Shown here piece by piece: positions 10,701 to 21,569 of a stretch of DNA of 64,000 nt. Source of the DNA: Viola odorata (lineage: Eukaryota; Streptophyta; Magnoliopsida; Malpighiales; Violaceae); assembly GCA_963691705.1 (NCBI GenBank), contig OY829544.1, forward strand, positions 503,501-567,500, given 5' to 3'. Each line of letters begins with the position of its first letter. Position 1 is the stretch's first letter. Position numbers and translations under genes: made by a program. A model generated the notes under the pieces. It saw only the letters and a list, made by a program, of their open reading frames with translations. It was not told the origin of the DNA and searched no databases.

Positions 10701-13700
10701 TAGCATCATATACGATTCTGAGATTCCTCCTCTGTGCCAAATAACAAGGGTAAACAGAAAATATAAAACACCTCAGTAACTCACTACATAGCAAGTCTTG
10801 AAATTAACAAAAGGGCTCCAATTTGTGCAATGATTTCGGCATCATTGAAACTCAGTATACATAAGGAAGAAACCTGATATTTCCCAAAAGCACACATAAG
10901 GTGCTTCAAAATAATCTCTAAGCGTGGTGACAAGTCTTCAGCAGCCTCCTATTAAGGTAAAAGCCAATTAAGATGTATAAAATCTATGTGTGCGGAGATG
11001 ACATGAAACAAAAAACTGAATGCAGTTGTCAGACGGACCTCTTCAAGTGTTGCAAAAGCCGAGCAGGCAGCTTCTTGCACCCTCTTGTTAGTATCCAATA
11101 TTCTTCGCAAAAGACCCATGAGAACCCTGTCAAATTGCTCATAGCCCCTCTGATTTCCACTTTCCTAGAATAGATAAAAAAGGTAAATTTTCAACCATTA
11201 AATCCAGCAACATTACTCATCCTCATCAGCCTATATATATATATATATATATAACACCAAGAGGAGAATCAACTAATGTAAAATAAAACATTGTACAATA
11301 CCTGAACAATGTATTTGCTAAACCGAGAAAGTGTCCAGCAGGAGATGCTCCTTATGAGGGGAAACTTGTCATCTAATAGAGGTATAAGGAATTCCACAAT
11401 CTGCACATTCAGATATCAAATTGATTTTCAAAAAATCCAAATTAGAGAGGTAAATGGATCTCCAGAGAAGAGAGAGAAATGTATGACTAACGGGCGTAAT
11501 ATTGGCATTTTAGATCCAACCGGGGGAAACTGTGATAAGCTCACACACACACAGAAAAAGGAGTGAAAAACAAAACTAGAATATGTGATTATAGCATTCA
11601 AGAATGCAGCAACTGCAAAACCAGAATCCTTTGCTAGATAGAATATCATTGGTTTTGGAGAAAACAAAGCTTGACTTCAAGACAAGTAGATGGCATGTTC
11701 ACAAGAACGAAAACTTGTAGAACACAATAAAGTCAAAATTCAAGTTGTTCACTTACTTCAACAAGAAAAAGCAGCAGAATGCATCAACAAATAATACAAT
11801 GTCTTTAAAATGTGAGACTTGATGTGATGATGAAAGCATTCACAGCTCTGTGATTTCTACCCTTCCAACAAAGCACAACCATAGTTGCATCCAACATACA
11901 ACAAACTCTGTTTCTGCTTATACCTGAGCCAAATGTGGATAGAGCCCATTGATGCAACCCTCAGCTACAGCGCCAAGAGCCAAGACAGCTGCTTCCCTTT
12001 CTTTCCAGGTATCATCACCACTAGCAGACAAGTTGGCCTGCGGAAGCTCGAAAAATGAGTCATTTTTAACAATTTTCATAACCAGCTGTTTAGTGGTACA
12101 ACCATTGAATAGTTACTCCTTGCCGATATAAATGTGCAACTTCTATGGTTTTAGATCAAAGAGAAACAGAGGGAAAAACGCCTCAGGGAGTCAACTTTAA
12201 TCAAGAAAAACATGATAAGCAAAATGTGGAAAAGTCCTTTACAATTAAACAAGGTACTAAATACATAACTAAATTACCTCAACAGCTGGCATCAACGTAG
12301 GGAGAATCTCATCCCCAAACACATTTGACAGAATATCAAGGGCGGCTGCACTACATTTCCTTAAATTCCATATGTTAATTATATCATCATCCTGCAATTA
12401 TCCCGATATTGAAAATGAGAGGAATTTTACTACTCATGAACCATAAATTGACTTGGAGAATAAAATAGTCATAGCTACTTTGGCAACTTACATCATCATC
12501 ATCACCTCCTTCTGAGCCATGAAACCGTGATGAATGAAAACGAGGTTTCAAATCCTAGGAAAGAAGTTACAACAGAACATATTTCCAATTCAGTATACCA
12601 AAAATAACAAGCTCAAACACCCAGGAATTGAGCACTGGACAGAGAAATGGATTGAACCTGATCACGGTCTGGGAGAGACTCGTCGTCCTGCAAAATAATG
12701 AATTGCAATAAGTGCCTAGTTAGATTCAAGGAACATAAAGTGATCCAAAAGAGTTAACCTCTGCATCAGCAAGTGACTCATCATCCTCAGCATAAACCAT
12801 GTTTGACAATAAAACCTAAAGAATTGGAGCAGATGTGTGAGAAATGAACAAACATAGCTTTGGGGGGGGGGGGGGGGGTTGGGAATGGAGAGAGAGCCAA
12901 ACCAGTATTAGACGTGGCAAGAATTCTTTCAAGTTTTTAGGAGGTAACTGAGCATCACAATATGCCGACCTGCCAAGCATAACAAAACTTATAAAAGGAA
13001 AGCAAAGGCATGTAAGTATGATGCTGTAGCAATTGCCTGCGGATGCAGCATAGGGAGTTCGGACATGGTCAAAGAGGGTTAAAAAGAGATATTTCTCCCA
13101 TACAAGTAACGTCCTATCATGCTTCATGTTGATTACAAAAAATTTAAAATGAATCTACTACTGATTCCTAAACACAAGATCTCAAAGCTACATAGCATTC
13201 AAACATCTGAGTTACCAGAATTCACAGGCTTCAAGCGCCACTTCTTCATCACCATCCTTGTTGACTTGCAACATGTACTCTATTACATCCCTCAAATGTG
13301 GCTGAAATTGGAGAAGTCACATCAGTGATACAAAAGGAGAAGAGCATGAGTAGGGTAGAGTGTAGCATAAACTTGACATGAATGAGAGACCTGAAAATTG
13401 GAGGCGGAACAAAAAAAGCTAAAACGTAACAAAATAGTTAGGTACATGATATGACACTATAATACCACAAAAACATGGCAATGCAAAATTTAACCAGACA
13501 CCCACCTCCAAGAAAGTTGGGCGGACCTCAATTAACTGAACAAAAGCTGCACAAACCTGTTAAACACAACGGAAAAAGGCCTTAAGATCAGTAAAGCCAA
13601 CCAGAATAGAATTCTGAAATGTAATCAATAAATTATAATCCAGGTATTGTTTCTTGACATTGGTAACAAACTAATCTATCTTGTTTGGTATGGACCAAGA

Positions 13701-15074
13701 ATAACAGATAACTGTAAGTGAAGAAGCAATAAACATGTGGTCTACATCCTATGACTAGTAAAAATAAATGGCAATGCATTTTATCTGCAACCAATAAAAT
13801 GGCAAAGAAAGATCACCACAGATGACAACAACTGATGGAACAACATAAACATAAAAACACCAAATTTATTGCTTAGACACGTTGATTAAGTATGATTATG
13901 TATGACAGTATGAGGCAATGAAAGAGTATTCACCAATTTTCGAACTTCTGCAGAAGAGTCACGAGCAAGAACAAACAGGCCCTGAAGATACTGGTTCATG
14001 GATGCAAGTAGAGCCTGAAAGAAAATAACGGTATTACATAACTGATAGCTCTAACGTATCAGATTAAAAATGAATACCTCATGTGAACTCACAGCAGGCA
14101 TTAACATAATATATTGATTCACTGAGCCCAATGCAAGCTTCCTCAGTGAGACATGAGGTGACTGGAACATCTGTTCACAACAAAACCATGATAAAAGTTC
14201 AAAACATGAAAATAAACAGCATAATATGAAACATGAGCCAGAAGCCTCCATTACAAACACTAAACTCTTCTCTGTCTAACCTGGAATAACCGAGGAAGAA
14301 ATATCGTAATAGGGCGCTCAGGTAACCCAGGGACATCAGAATCCAGAAGTTGAGGAATATCTTCACAAATCTGTGTCACCAGCATTGAATTGAATTGAAC
14401 TTAGACAACACGACAACACAAAAACAATACCATCCCTCCCCTCACTAATAGCAAAAATACTACACCTAGATAAGTAAGTAACTGTAGAATGTAATTATAT
14501 TACGTACCTTAGATAGAGCGTCCATAGCGCCTTCCATGTGATTTAAATCATTACTATCTAAGCAAGTGATAAGAGCTTGCAAAAGCTCAGGCCATCCCAA
14601 AATCCCACCCAATTGAACAAGAACACTTATAATCGTCCCGACTGTCGACCTTATATGCCTATCAGCCGCACCTAAAGACGGCAACAGCTCCGATTTAATG
14701 TACTGTTCACTCGCAGGTGCCAGCGTGTTAGGGGCACTTCTGAGGTTATTCTTCAACAACAAACCAGCGGCTTGCCGAACTTCTACGGAGGTACCCTGCA
14801 AAAATAATAAAACCAATAACAAACGGTCGCCGCCATGGTGAAACAGCCCCAGACTACGGAGAAACCGGAAATAGGTTATTACCTCAGCACGGGCGAGGAT
14901 GAAGGCGAGGTAGTTGTTGAAATCGGGGAATTGAGAGTAGTGCTGAAGTTGCTGCCAAATCTGAGACTTGTCGGCCGTTGAGGAGGGGGAAATCTGGTGC
15001 TCAAGCAGTCGGCAGATCTCTCTGAAACCGTCCTCCTGAGGCTGCCAGGAGGCACTCGCCGCCGTCGCCGCCAT
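7797..15074 (-). CDS. TRN1: Transportin-1 (importin beta-2 / karyopherin)
   Basis: About 29 coding exons. Exon 1 is 14883-15074 ([15 protein letters not shown]..., ending ILARAE), exon 2 14508-14795, exon 3 14281-14370; the last exon ends in [12 protein letters not shown] and a TAA at 7797. Translated exons read continuously as a HEAT-repeat karyopherin: an importin-beta N-terminal domain with [34 protein letters not shown], the acidic H8 loop ([21 protein letters not shown], then [13 protein letters not shown]), [20 protein letters not shown], and [17 protein letters not shown] near the C-terminus. The protein imports PY-NLS cargo such as hnRNP and SR proteins; in plants it is also linked to microRNA loading of AGO1. 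Total length is close to the usual ~890 aa. No lesion was seen in the exons translated. Many small exons and short introns are normal for this gene. Confidence 0.95.
11231..11253. repeat. (TA)n microsatellite in a transportin intron
   Basis: About eleven uninterrupted TA units lie just upstream (genomic coordinates) of the exon encoding [14 protein letters not shown]. Confidence 0.9.
12862..12878. repeat. 17-bp poly-G tract in a transportin intron
   Basis: Seventeen consecutive G on the + strand (C in the sense of the gene), followed by ttggg. It lies in the intron between the exons encoding ...FLPRLIL and [12 protein letters not shown]. Confidence 0.9.
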
Positions 15075-15367
15075 CAGTATCTGATCAATATTTCTAGACA
15101 GGGATTTTCGGTGAAGCCGAAGCAAAGCAGACAAGTCGTATTATTTATTATTCGTTTATTTCTTTGTTGTCTTTTGGCTTTGAAAGGTAAATGGTATGCT
15201 ACGAGCTAGTACACTGTAAAGTAATAAACTGGGTATGTGTGAGAGAGAGAAAGAGACGAGTTTATTCTGGGATTGGGTCGTTTTGGTCCTTTTAGTCGTA
15301 GGGTACATTATACATTCTGACCCCAAAAAAAAACATTAAACATTTGTGAGGATTATATTTATAATTA

Positions 15368-15626
15368 CTCTCTTTATTTCGTATTAAATATCTATTCGAA
15401 CATGGGCACAATAATTAAATAAATGATCAGTTACAATTTTTTATAGCACTTTTAATATTAAATATTATATCTCTCTTCCATATTAAATAAATTGATCGAT
15501 AAATAAACTATTCGTATTTTTTATTTATATTAAATTAATTAATCATAAATCACCTCAAAAATTACAAAATGATATTTAATTTGAAAAAAAAAAATTATCC
15601 AACATTTAATATTAAACAAAGAGGAG
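15368..15626. mobile_element. Stowaway-like MITE (259 bp, diverged)
   Basis: Left end ctctctttatttcgtatta and right end ttaatattaaacaaagagga are imperfect inverted repeats, flanked by TA at 15366-15367 and 15627-15628. The interior is AT-rich and contains further copies of the end-like string ctctcttccatattaaata. Confidence 0.6.
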
Positions 15627-15723
15627 TATAATTTTTCTAATTAGATTGTTTAAAATTTAGGGAAAAAGATAGAATGACACCCAACATTTACTAAAAAAGA
15701 CAATTTAGCCACCCACTTTTGCA

Positions 15724-16680
15724 ATCAGCCAATTTGGCAACCAAGATTTCTCCGGACCACCCATGTTTTTACCGTTGGATAATTTTACCACCGTGACCGT
15801 CAATTTTAACTAACGATGTTAAATAATTAACACGTGGCATTTATTATTATTATTTATTAAATATGAAAAAGGCCACGTCATCATTTAAAAAATATAAAAA
15901 TTAGAAAAATAGGGGGAAAATCTTAAAAACTTTTTAAAAAATCTAGATAAATTTTAAAAAAACAGAAAAATATACATTTTTTAAAAATTATAAAAAAATT
16001 CAGAGGAACAAATTATAATGTAAAAAAATACAAAAAATTCAAACCAATAGGATTTTAAAAAAAATGGACAAAGTCCTTATCCCTTTCTTCTTCAATCCCT
16101 TCAAAAAGAGAAACTAAAAAAAATGAGGTGTGAAGTGGTGAAGTTAGCATTTCTAGCCTCTATACGGAATGCATTTTTTTTTCCTTATATTTTTCTATTT
16201 TAAAAGTATTTTATTTTTAAATAAAAATTATAATGAAATATTTTAAAATAATTTATTTTTACACTCTACTGAGTTTCCAATTTGTTTAAAAAAAATTATA
16301 TTGATTTGAATTTCCTATTTTTTTTACTCTAATTTGTTTCCTCTTTTTATTTTATTTTACATATTTCCTGAATTTTTTTTCTTCTCAAATTTATTTATTT
16401 TATTTATAATTTTTTTAGGGTTAACTTATATTTTTTCTCAATTTTTTTATATTTTCCCCCCTATTTTTTCAATTTTTATATTTTTTAAATGATGACGTGA
16501 CTTTTTTCATATTTAATAATAATAATAATAATTGTCACATCATTAGATAACGGTCACGTGTCAATTATTTAACACTGTTAGTTAAAATTGACAGTCACAG
16601 TAACAAAATTGTCTAATGGTAAAAATATAGGTGGTTAATTTATCTAATAGAGAAATCTTGTGTGCCAAATTGATCAATTA
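15724..16680. mobile_element. Foldback-type MITE with ~200-bp inverted arms
   Basis: The left arm (about 15728-15925) and right arm (about 16448-16675) are inverted copies. Matching landmarks in order from the outside are caatttggca, aagatttct, tttttacc, gaccgtcaattttaacta, gttaaataatt, cacgtg, (att)n, taaatatgaaaaa, cacgtcatcatttaaaaa and a G/C tract. The middle is AT-rich with no ORF. This fits a non-autonomous foldback or MULE-type element. Exact ends and a target duplication were not resolved. Confidence 0.7.
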
Positions 16681-16983
16681 GAAATGTATTTAAAAACCGG
16701 TCATCTGGCTTGGCCTATGGGTTGGTTTGCTATTAGGTTAACATATTGGGCTGGTTTGCTACGTTAGATGTGTGCTGTCGTAGAGCCCATCTCAATCAGC
16801 CCATTAGTCGAATAAATAATTAAATACCCAAAAACAGATTGTATTGTGATACTACTAGTTACTCCGTAGTTACTATTATTACGAATGAATAACAGAATAG
16901 TTTGTTAGTTCTCTTAGTTAGTCTTCTCTAGAAATTAGGGTTCTCAATCTCGAATCCGGATTGGGTTCTTGACAGTTTAGAAT

Positions 16984-18744
16984 ATGGATGTTGATGTAGA
17001 TCATTATGAAGTTTTGGGGCTTCTTTCTGGTGAGGAAGGGGCAAAGCTTCATGAAAAAGATATATCGAAAGCTTACAAATTGAAGGCTCTGGAGTTGCAT
17101 CCAGATAAGAGGCGGGATGACCCAAACGCTCAAGCCAAATTCCAGAAGCTCAAGTCATCATACGATATTCTTAAAGATGAGAAAGCTCGTAAATTGTTTG
17201 ATGATCTTCTCCGAGTCAAACGTGAGCAACAAGCTCGCCGGTCTCAACAGGGTACCAAGCGGCGGAAGATGGTTGATGATCTTGAGGAGAGAGAACGGGC
17301 ATCTTTTGCACCAGATCCTGATGCGCAGGCTCGAAACGAGGAGGAAAGAATCATTAGGAAGCTTCGAGAAGAGATAGCAAGAATTCGGGCCATGCAATCC
17401 AGTAAAGGAGCAGCTGCAACAACACCCGCTACTGGAGGGGAAGCAGGGTCGAGGAGTGGGGGTGTGAACAATACAGATAAGGCAAAGATGCTGAAAGTTT
17501 CTTGGGAAAAGGTGGGTGAGGACTACTCAGCCGAACGACTGACTGAGTGGTTTTCAAAGTTTGGTAAGGTTGAAGATGTTGTCATCAAGAGTTCCAAGAA
17601 AAGGGGTTCTGCACTTGTTGTGATGGCTACCAAAGAAGCAGCTGTGATGGCTACAGGAAGTGTGTCTGGGAACCTTTCTAATCCTCTTCTTGTCTTACCC
17701 GTCCAACCACCTGCAGCAACAGAGTTTACAAGGGTGCAACATCAAGAGGAATCTGATCTCGTAAATAACTTGGTTGGGGCTGGTTATAAAACTTATGAAG
17801 ATTCCATACTGGCGAAGCTTCAGAAGGTACATTTATTTTCCTCTTTATGATATTTTGATATTAGAGGGTATCTTTATATGTGCTGTGAAATATAATTTTG
17901 AAGGTTATTATATCTGAGAAATATCTCCTGTGTGATAGTTAGTGGCCGTTTCATACATTTTGACAAAGCAAATATAGCTAGGCGTTTTAGGTGTTGCATT
18001 GAACATGCAATGATCATGTGGAATGTCAGCTTCCCAGCAATGGGTAGAAAGTATTACAGGCAATGACAATCATCATCATAGACCAGTTTTAGCTGATGAG
18101 TTCTTTTGGGATAGCAATTGTCTTTAGATGATATATAGGAAAGGTTGCATCCAACTAAGGTTAACTCTGCCTTGCTAGTTAATGTGGATTAATCATCATT
18201 CAAGAGAATGATGGGGAACAATGGGGATTCGCTCTGGGCTTAGGAGAATAATTATTCACTTAGCATTTCAATAGAAAAAGGAGAGTGGGTGAAGGTTTCT
18301 TCAGTCAATGTAACTTAATTTGCACAAGACATGCGGGTCAAGTTCCACACTCCACAGGGTGATTTATCTTCCCGTTTAGGATCTCTTGTTGTTTTGTTTT
18401 ATCTTGATGCGAGTTTGGGCAACAAGGTCATTAAGAATGAGACGTGTCAGCATGGTAAATAATTCGTTGGTGCCAAAAAAAAACCGTAGTTTGATATGAA
18501 CCTAGGTTAAGGGGATTGATACTGGGTGATTTTCTAACATGGCACTGTTTTGTGTCCATAAAGTATAGGTGATAACTACGTTGTTTTTACCTGAATTGTG
18601 ACTCTGGGAGGCAAGGAAACAAACTGTGGTTTCATGCCATTTGGTTAAGTAGTTCTGCATTATTTCAATAAACTTTGGTGTTTCTGACTGTGAGTGCTTG
18701 TTTCTACTTGTAAACAGGCTGCAGCAGCAAAAAAACAAACATGA
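16984..18744 (+). CDS. DNAJC17-like J-domain protein with RRM
   Basis: Join 16984-17826 and 18718-18744, phase 0, 289 aa. Residues about 6-75 are a J domain (DHYEVLGL..., KAYKLKALELHPDKRRDDP, SYDILKDEKARKLFDDLL) with the Hsp70-activating HPD intact. A basic/acidic coiled segment follows (RREQ..KRRKMVDDLEERERA, EEERIIRKLREEIARIRAMQ). Residues about 170-240 form an RRM-like fold (MLKVSWEK..., LTEWFSKFGKVEDVVIKSSKKRGSALVVM). This domain order is that of DNAJC17, an Hsp70 co-chaperone tied to the spliceosome. Length is close to human DNAJC17. The last exon codes only eight residues (AAAAKKQT) after an 891-bp intron. If the intron is retained, the frame ends shortly after at 17850. Confidence 0.9.
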
Positions 18745-19649
18745 GAAGATGTAGAAGTATTTGGAACAAGGCCTGAGGTGTAGTATGTTTGTGTTTCTGA
18801 CTCTTATACAAGTTCCATGTATTTGTGAATATGCTGATACAATGAAGATTGCAGAACTATCCAGAAATGCATCAGTTTTCCAGTTTGTTGAGTGACTTTA
18901 TAACAGTCAAATCTGCATATTCTAACAAAGAGCTTGTTACTGGAGACGTGAGGTCCAGAAACAGAAAGCACCTATTGCTTGGCTGATATGGGTAAATTCA
19001 GCCAAGCAATAGTTCCATGTATTTGTGAATATGCTGATACAATGAAGATTGCAGAACTGTCCAGAAATGCATCAGTTTTCCAGTTTGTTGAGTGACTTTA
19101 TAACAGTCAAATCTGCATATTCTAACAAAGAGCTTGTTACTGGAGACGTGAGGTCCAGAAACAGAAAGCACCTATTGCTTGGCTGATATGGGTAAATTCA
19201 TGGATATCGTGCAGACCTGCGATTTGGGTTCTGTCCTAAGATCTCTTGTTTTTTTGCGATCAGTTGGTATCCCTTATTTCTTACCGCACAGTGCCAAGTT
19301 CTCATTGTACCCAGGATTGACAAAACATACGCCATAGTGTAATTCTCCGTTTTCTTTTATCAAAGATCAAAGCTATGTAATGAAACAAGGATTGCATTTG
19401 GAAAGACATAACAATACATCTTTCAAATTAAGAGAAGGAGAATCTATTGATTCCGATAGAAATATACACAGATGGTTTCTTGCTTCGTAACTTTTTGCTT
19501 CAGATGCAACTTTGGTACACTTCTCATCCCATAGTACAAAGTAAAGGGAAGGAGAAAGATCTTCCCTTTGTTGGACATGGTACTATATTTCTAGTTTATA
19601 TTCTATGTTTTGCTTGATAGATATGAAAGAACGCAAAACGCACATCTTG
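18745..19649. other. Convergent 3' region between the DNAJC17-like and IES6 genes
   Basis: Dominated by a near-perfect 190-bp duplication (18811-19000 and 19011-19200). The rest carries the two 3' UTRs. No coding signal. Confidence 0.6.
18811..19200. repeat. 190-bp tandem duplication with palindromic junction
   Basis: Copy 1 is 18811-19000 and copy 2 is 19011-19200. I found one difference between them (gcagaactat versus gcagaactgt). Between them lies a 10-bp spacer, gccaagcaat, which is the reverse complement of the attgcttggc present near the end of copy 1. Together 18972-18986 and 18998-19012 form a perfect 15-bp inverted repeat with an 11-nt loop. Confidence 0.95.
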
Positions 19650-21011
19650 TCATTTCAGAACAACTGCTGCATTCCTAAGAGCCAAGTACCTCTGCACATG
19701 CTCATTTGGAAGTGATCTTACGACCTTGAAGACGTCAGCATTGGCATAGCGGAGCTTAGTCCTTGGATCTTGATAAGGTGCCTGCAAAATAACGAATGAT
19801 GCCATTTTACATAGTGAAAGAACCAACAGTATTCCACAAAACAAATAGACCAAACCTATTTCATATTTGATTCAGATGGTGTCTGAACTCTGAAATTAGG
19901 CAGTAATGTTTCCTCAAAGAGAAGCCTAACTTGCATAAAACAACAGGCTACTAAATAATAGGAAGAATTACTCTACCACTCTATCAGACTCTCTGCCCAT
20001 GAAGTGTAAAGTTTGTTCATGTATTCATCTAAGAAGATGATAAGTTACAATTAAATGTTACACGCCGAGGTAAGCAAGTTAAGTATAAGCTTATCTGGGT
20101 GAGGATGCTAATCATTCAGTAGTAGAATGCCGTACAAGTACAACCCATTCTTTCTGACAATATTTGGCAGAGGGAATAATGGGATTATGATGAACTAACC
20201 AATTCCTTAACTAACTGCCTAGAATCCAATTCCTTAACTAACTGCCTAGAATCCAATTCCTCCTCGACAACAAGCGTAGTTAACTACTGACCGCAAACTT
20301 GAATCCAAAAATGCTATTTCTCACATTGCAAAGATAAAAAGGAAATCAGTTTCCCTGCACTGAAGATATGTGCCCATAGGTTTGCAAACAAGTTCAAGCT
20401 CTTTGAACCCAGCTTAAAGAGCTTTGCCTTAGAAGCCGTCCTGACGCAATCCTACATTAGAATAACCATCTACCGAGTGATACTCTATTCAACGTAAGAA
20501 CACACATCGACACACTTTTTAAGTTTACAGACAAAATATGTTCCCTATATGATCCATCGTACATCCATTAGTAGCTTCACCTACTCATTATAACCTCTAC
20601 CATGCAGCCTATCATTCATAAACGCGACCGAAACCGAATTACCATGACTATGTACCCAATTATCTCTTCATCAGAAAGACATACCTCAAATCCAGTTATG
20701 TCGCATATTTTCTTGCTCGGGTGTATAGAAGGTGGTGACTCAATGTTAATATCTACAGAAATGGGGGAAATTTCAAAATTTTCAAGAATAATAAAATAAA
20801 TAAAGAAGAAGCAAACTTTATAATATCAGAATGACATACAGTTGGGCTCATCGGGAGGGTAGTTCTGGTAATTCTCAGCCTGAAGTATTTGCTTGAGGTG
20901 TTTCCATCGGCCTCTTGGTTGACCTTTCGGATACTTTTCGTATATCTGTATCCTCTTGAAGCTGAAATGTATCGGCAACACAAGCTCCGCCTGTATTACT
21001 TCTGGTTCCAT
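19650..21011 (-). CDS. IES6: INO80 complex subunit C / IES6 (YL1_C domain)
   Basis: Exons (minus strand) 20840-21011, 20685-20752, 19650-19781; 123 aa, all junctions in frame. The N-terminal ~55 residues contain a basic K/R-rich helix ([20 protein letters not shown]). The rest is the YL1 C-terminal domain: [20 protein letters not shown] followed by the diagnostic [19 protein letters not shown], then [21 protein letters not shown]6 is a small subunit of the INO80 nucleosome remodeller, partner of Arp5. Size and domain content fit the plant protein (At4g38495 in my memory). Its start lies 558 bp from the divergent DUF616 gene. Confidence 0.9.
20199..20260. repeat. 27-bp tandem repeat in an IES6 intron
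   Basis: Unit ccaattccttaactaactgc... (27 bp) is repeated perfectly at 20199-20225 and 20226-20252, with the first eight bases of a third copy following. Confidence 0.9.
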
Positions 21012-21569
21012 CTTCTTCCTTCTCTTCTTCTTCTTCTTTCCTGATTTTAGCTATACACACCTGTCAAAATCGACCATCACTTGCACCATTTACAAGCTAA
21101 TCTGACCTAATATGAAATCAATTACGAATCCAAAATGCGAGAATACTTACCAGTAACCAATCAGAGTTTTCACGGGAAACCCTAACAACCGTCAAGCTCC
21201 TCCACGCAGTGAGGTAGGAGGTAGATTGCAGAAGACATAAATTAAAGAGAAGGAGAGTAAGACCAACGACACGTTTTCGGTGTTATCGGTGACTTGTCGT
21301 TTAATAAAAGACGCTGACGCCATTAGACTGTGACGAACCGTCGTTTTCCAAATTACTCCACGCTGACGCCGTGGTTACTACCCATGGGCCATAAGCCCGA
21401 AATGCAATCACTCTTCTGCAACTGAAACAGAATTTTCTCCCAAAATCGGTCGATTCCTTACAGATCTGAGGCTTTCCTTCGATTGCAAAAACAACAAAAT
21501 TTGAGCTACGTTTATGGTTATGACGAAGTGATCGGGCGAGTGACAGAACATAGAAGAGTAAAGGAGGTT
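21012..21569. promoter_or_regulatory. Bidirectional promoter of IES6 and the DUF616 gene
   Basis: Only 558 bp separate the two divergent start codons. It contains TGGGCC at 21385-21390 closely followed by aagccc, i.e. two facing site II-like motifs, and a repeated gctgacgcc (about 21312 and 21362). No TATA box is obvious. Shared regulation is inferred. Confidence 0.5.

Larger units (their letters stand above)
15075..16983. promoter_or_regulatory. Divergent promoter region of transportin and the DNAJC17-like gene
   Basis: Two non-autonomous elements fill most of this interval. The part nearest the DNAJC17-like gene has three site II motifs: TGGGCT at 16747-16752, and the reverse form AGCCCA at 16784-16789 and 16798-16803. 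Site II (TGGGCY) is known in plants as a TCP-bound promoter motif of housekeeping genes. A GAGAGA run near 15241 lies in the transportin leader. Motif function is inferred. Confidence 0.5.

Noticed and set aside
15724..16680. Long hairpin as a microRNA precursor
   Set aside because: Arms of 200 bp with AT-rich low complexity and transposon-like layout fit a foldback element better; no conserved mature miRNA sequence was recognised.
18811..19200. Pair of repeats as a CRISPR-like or LTR structure
   Set aside because: Only two long copies with a 10-bp spacer in a plant genome; no array, no LTR ends (TG...CA), no internal coding region.
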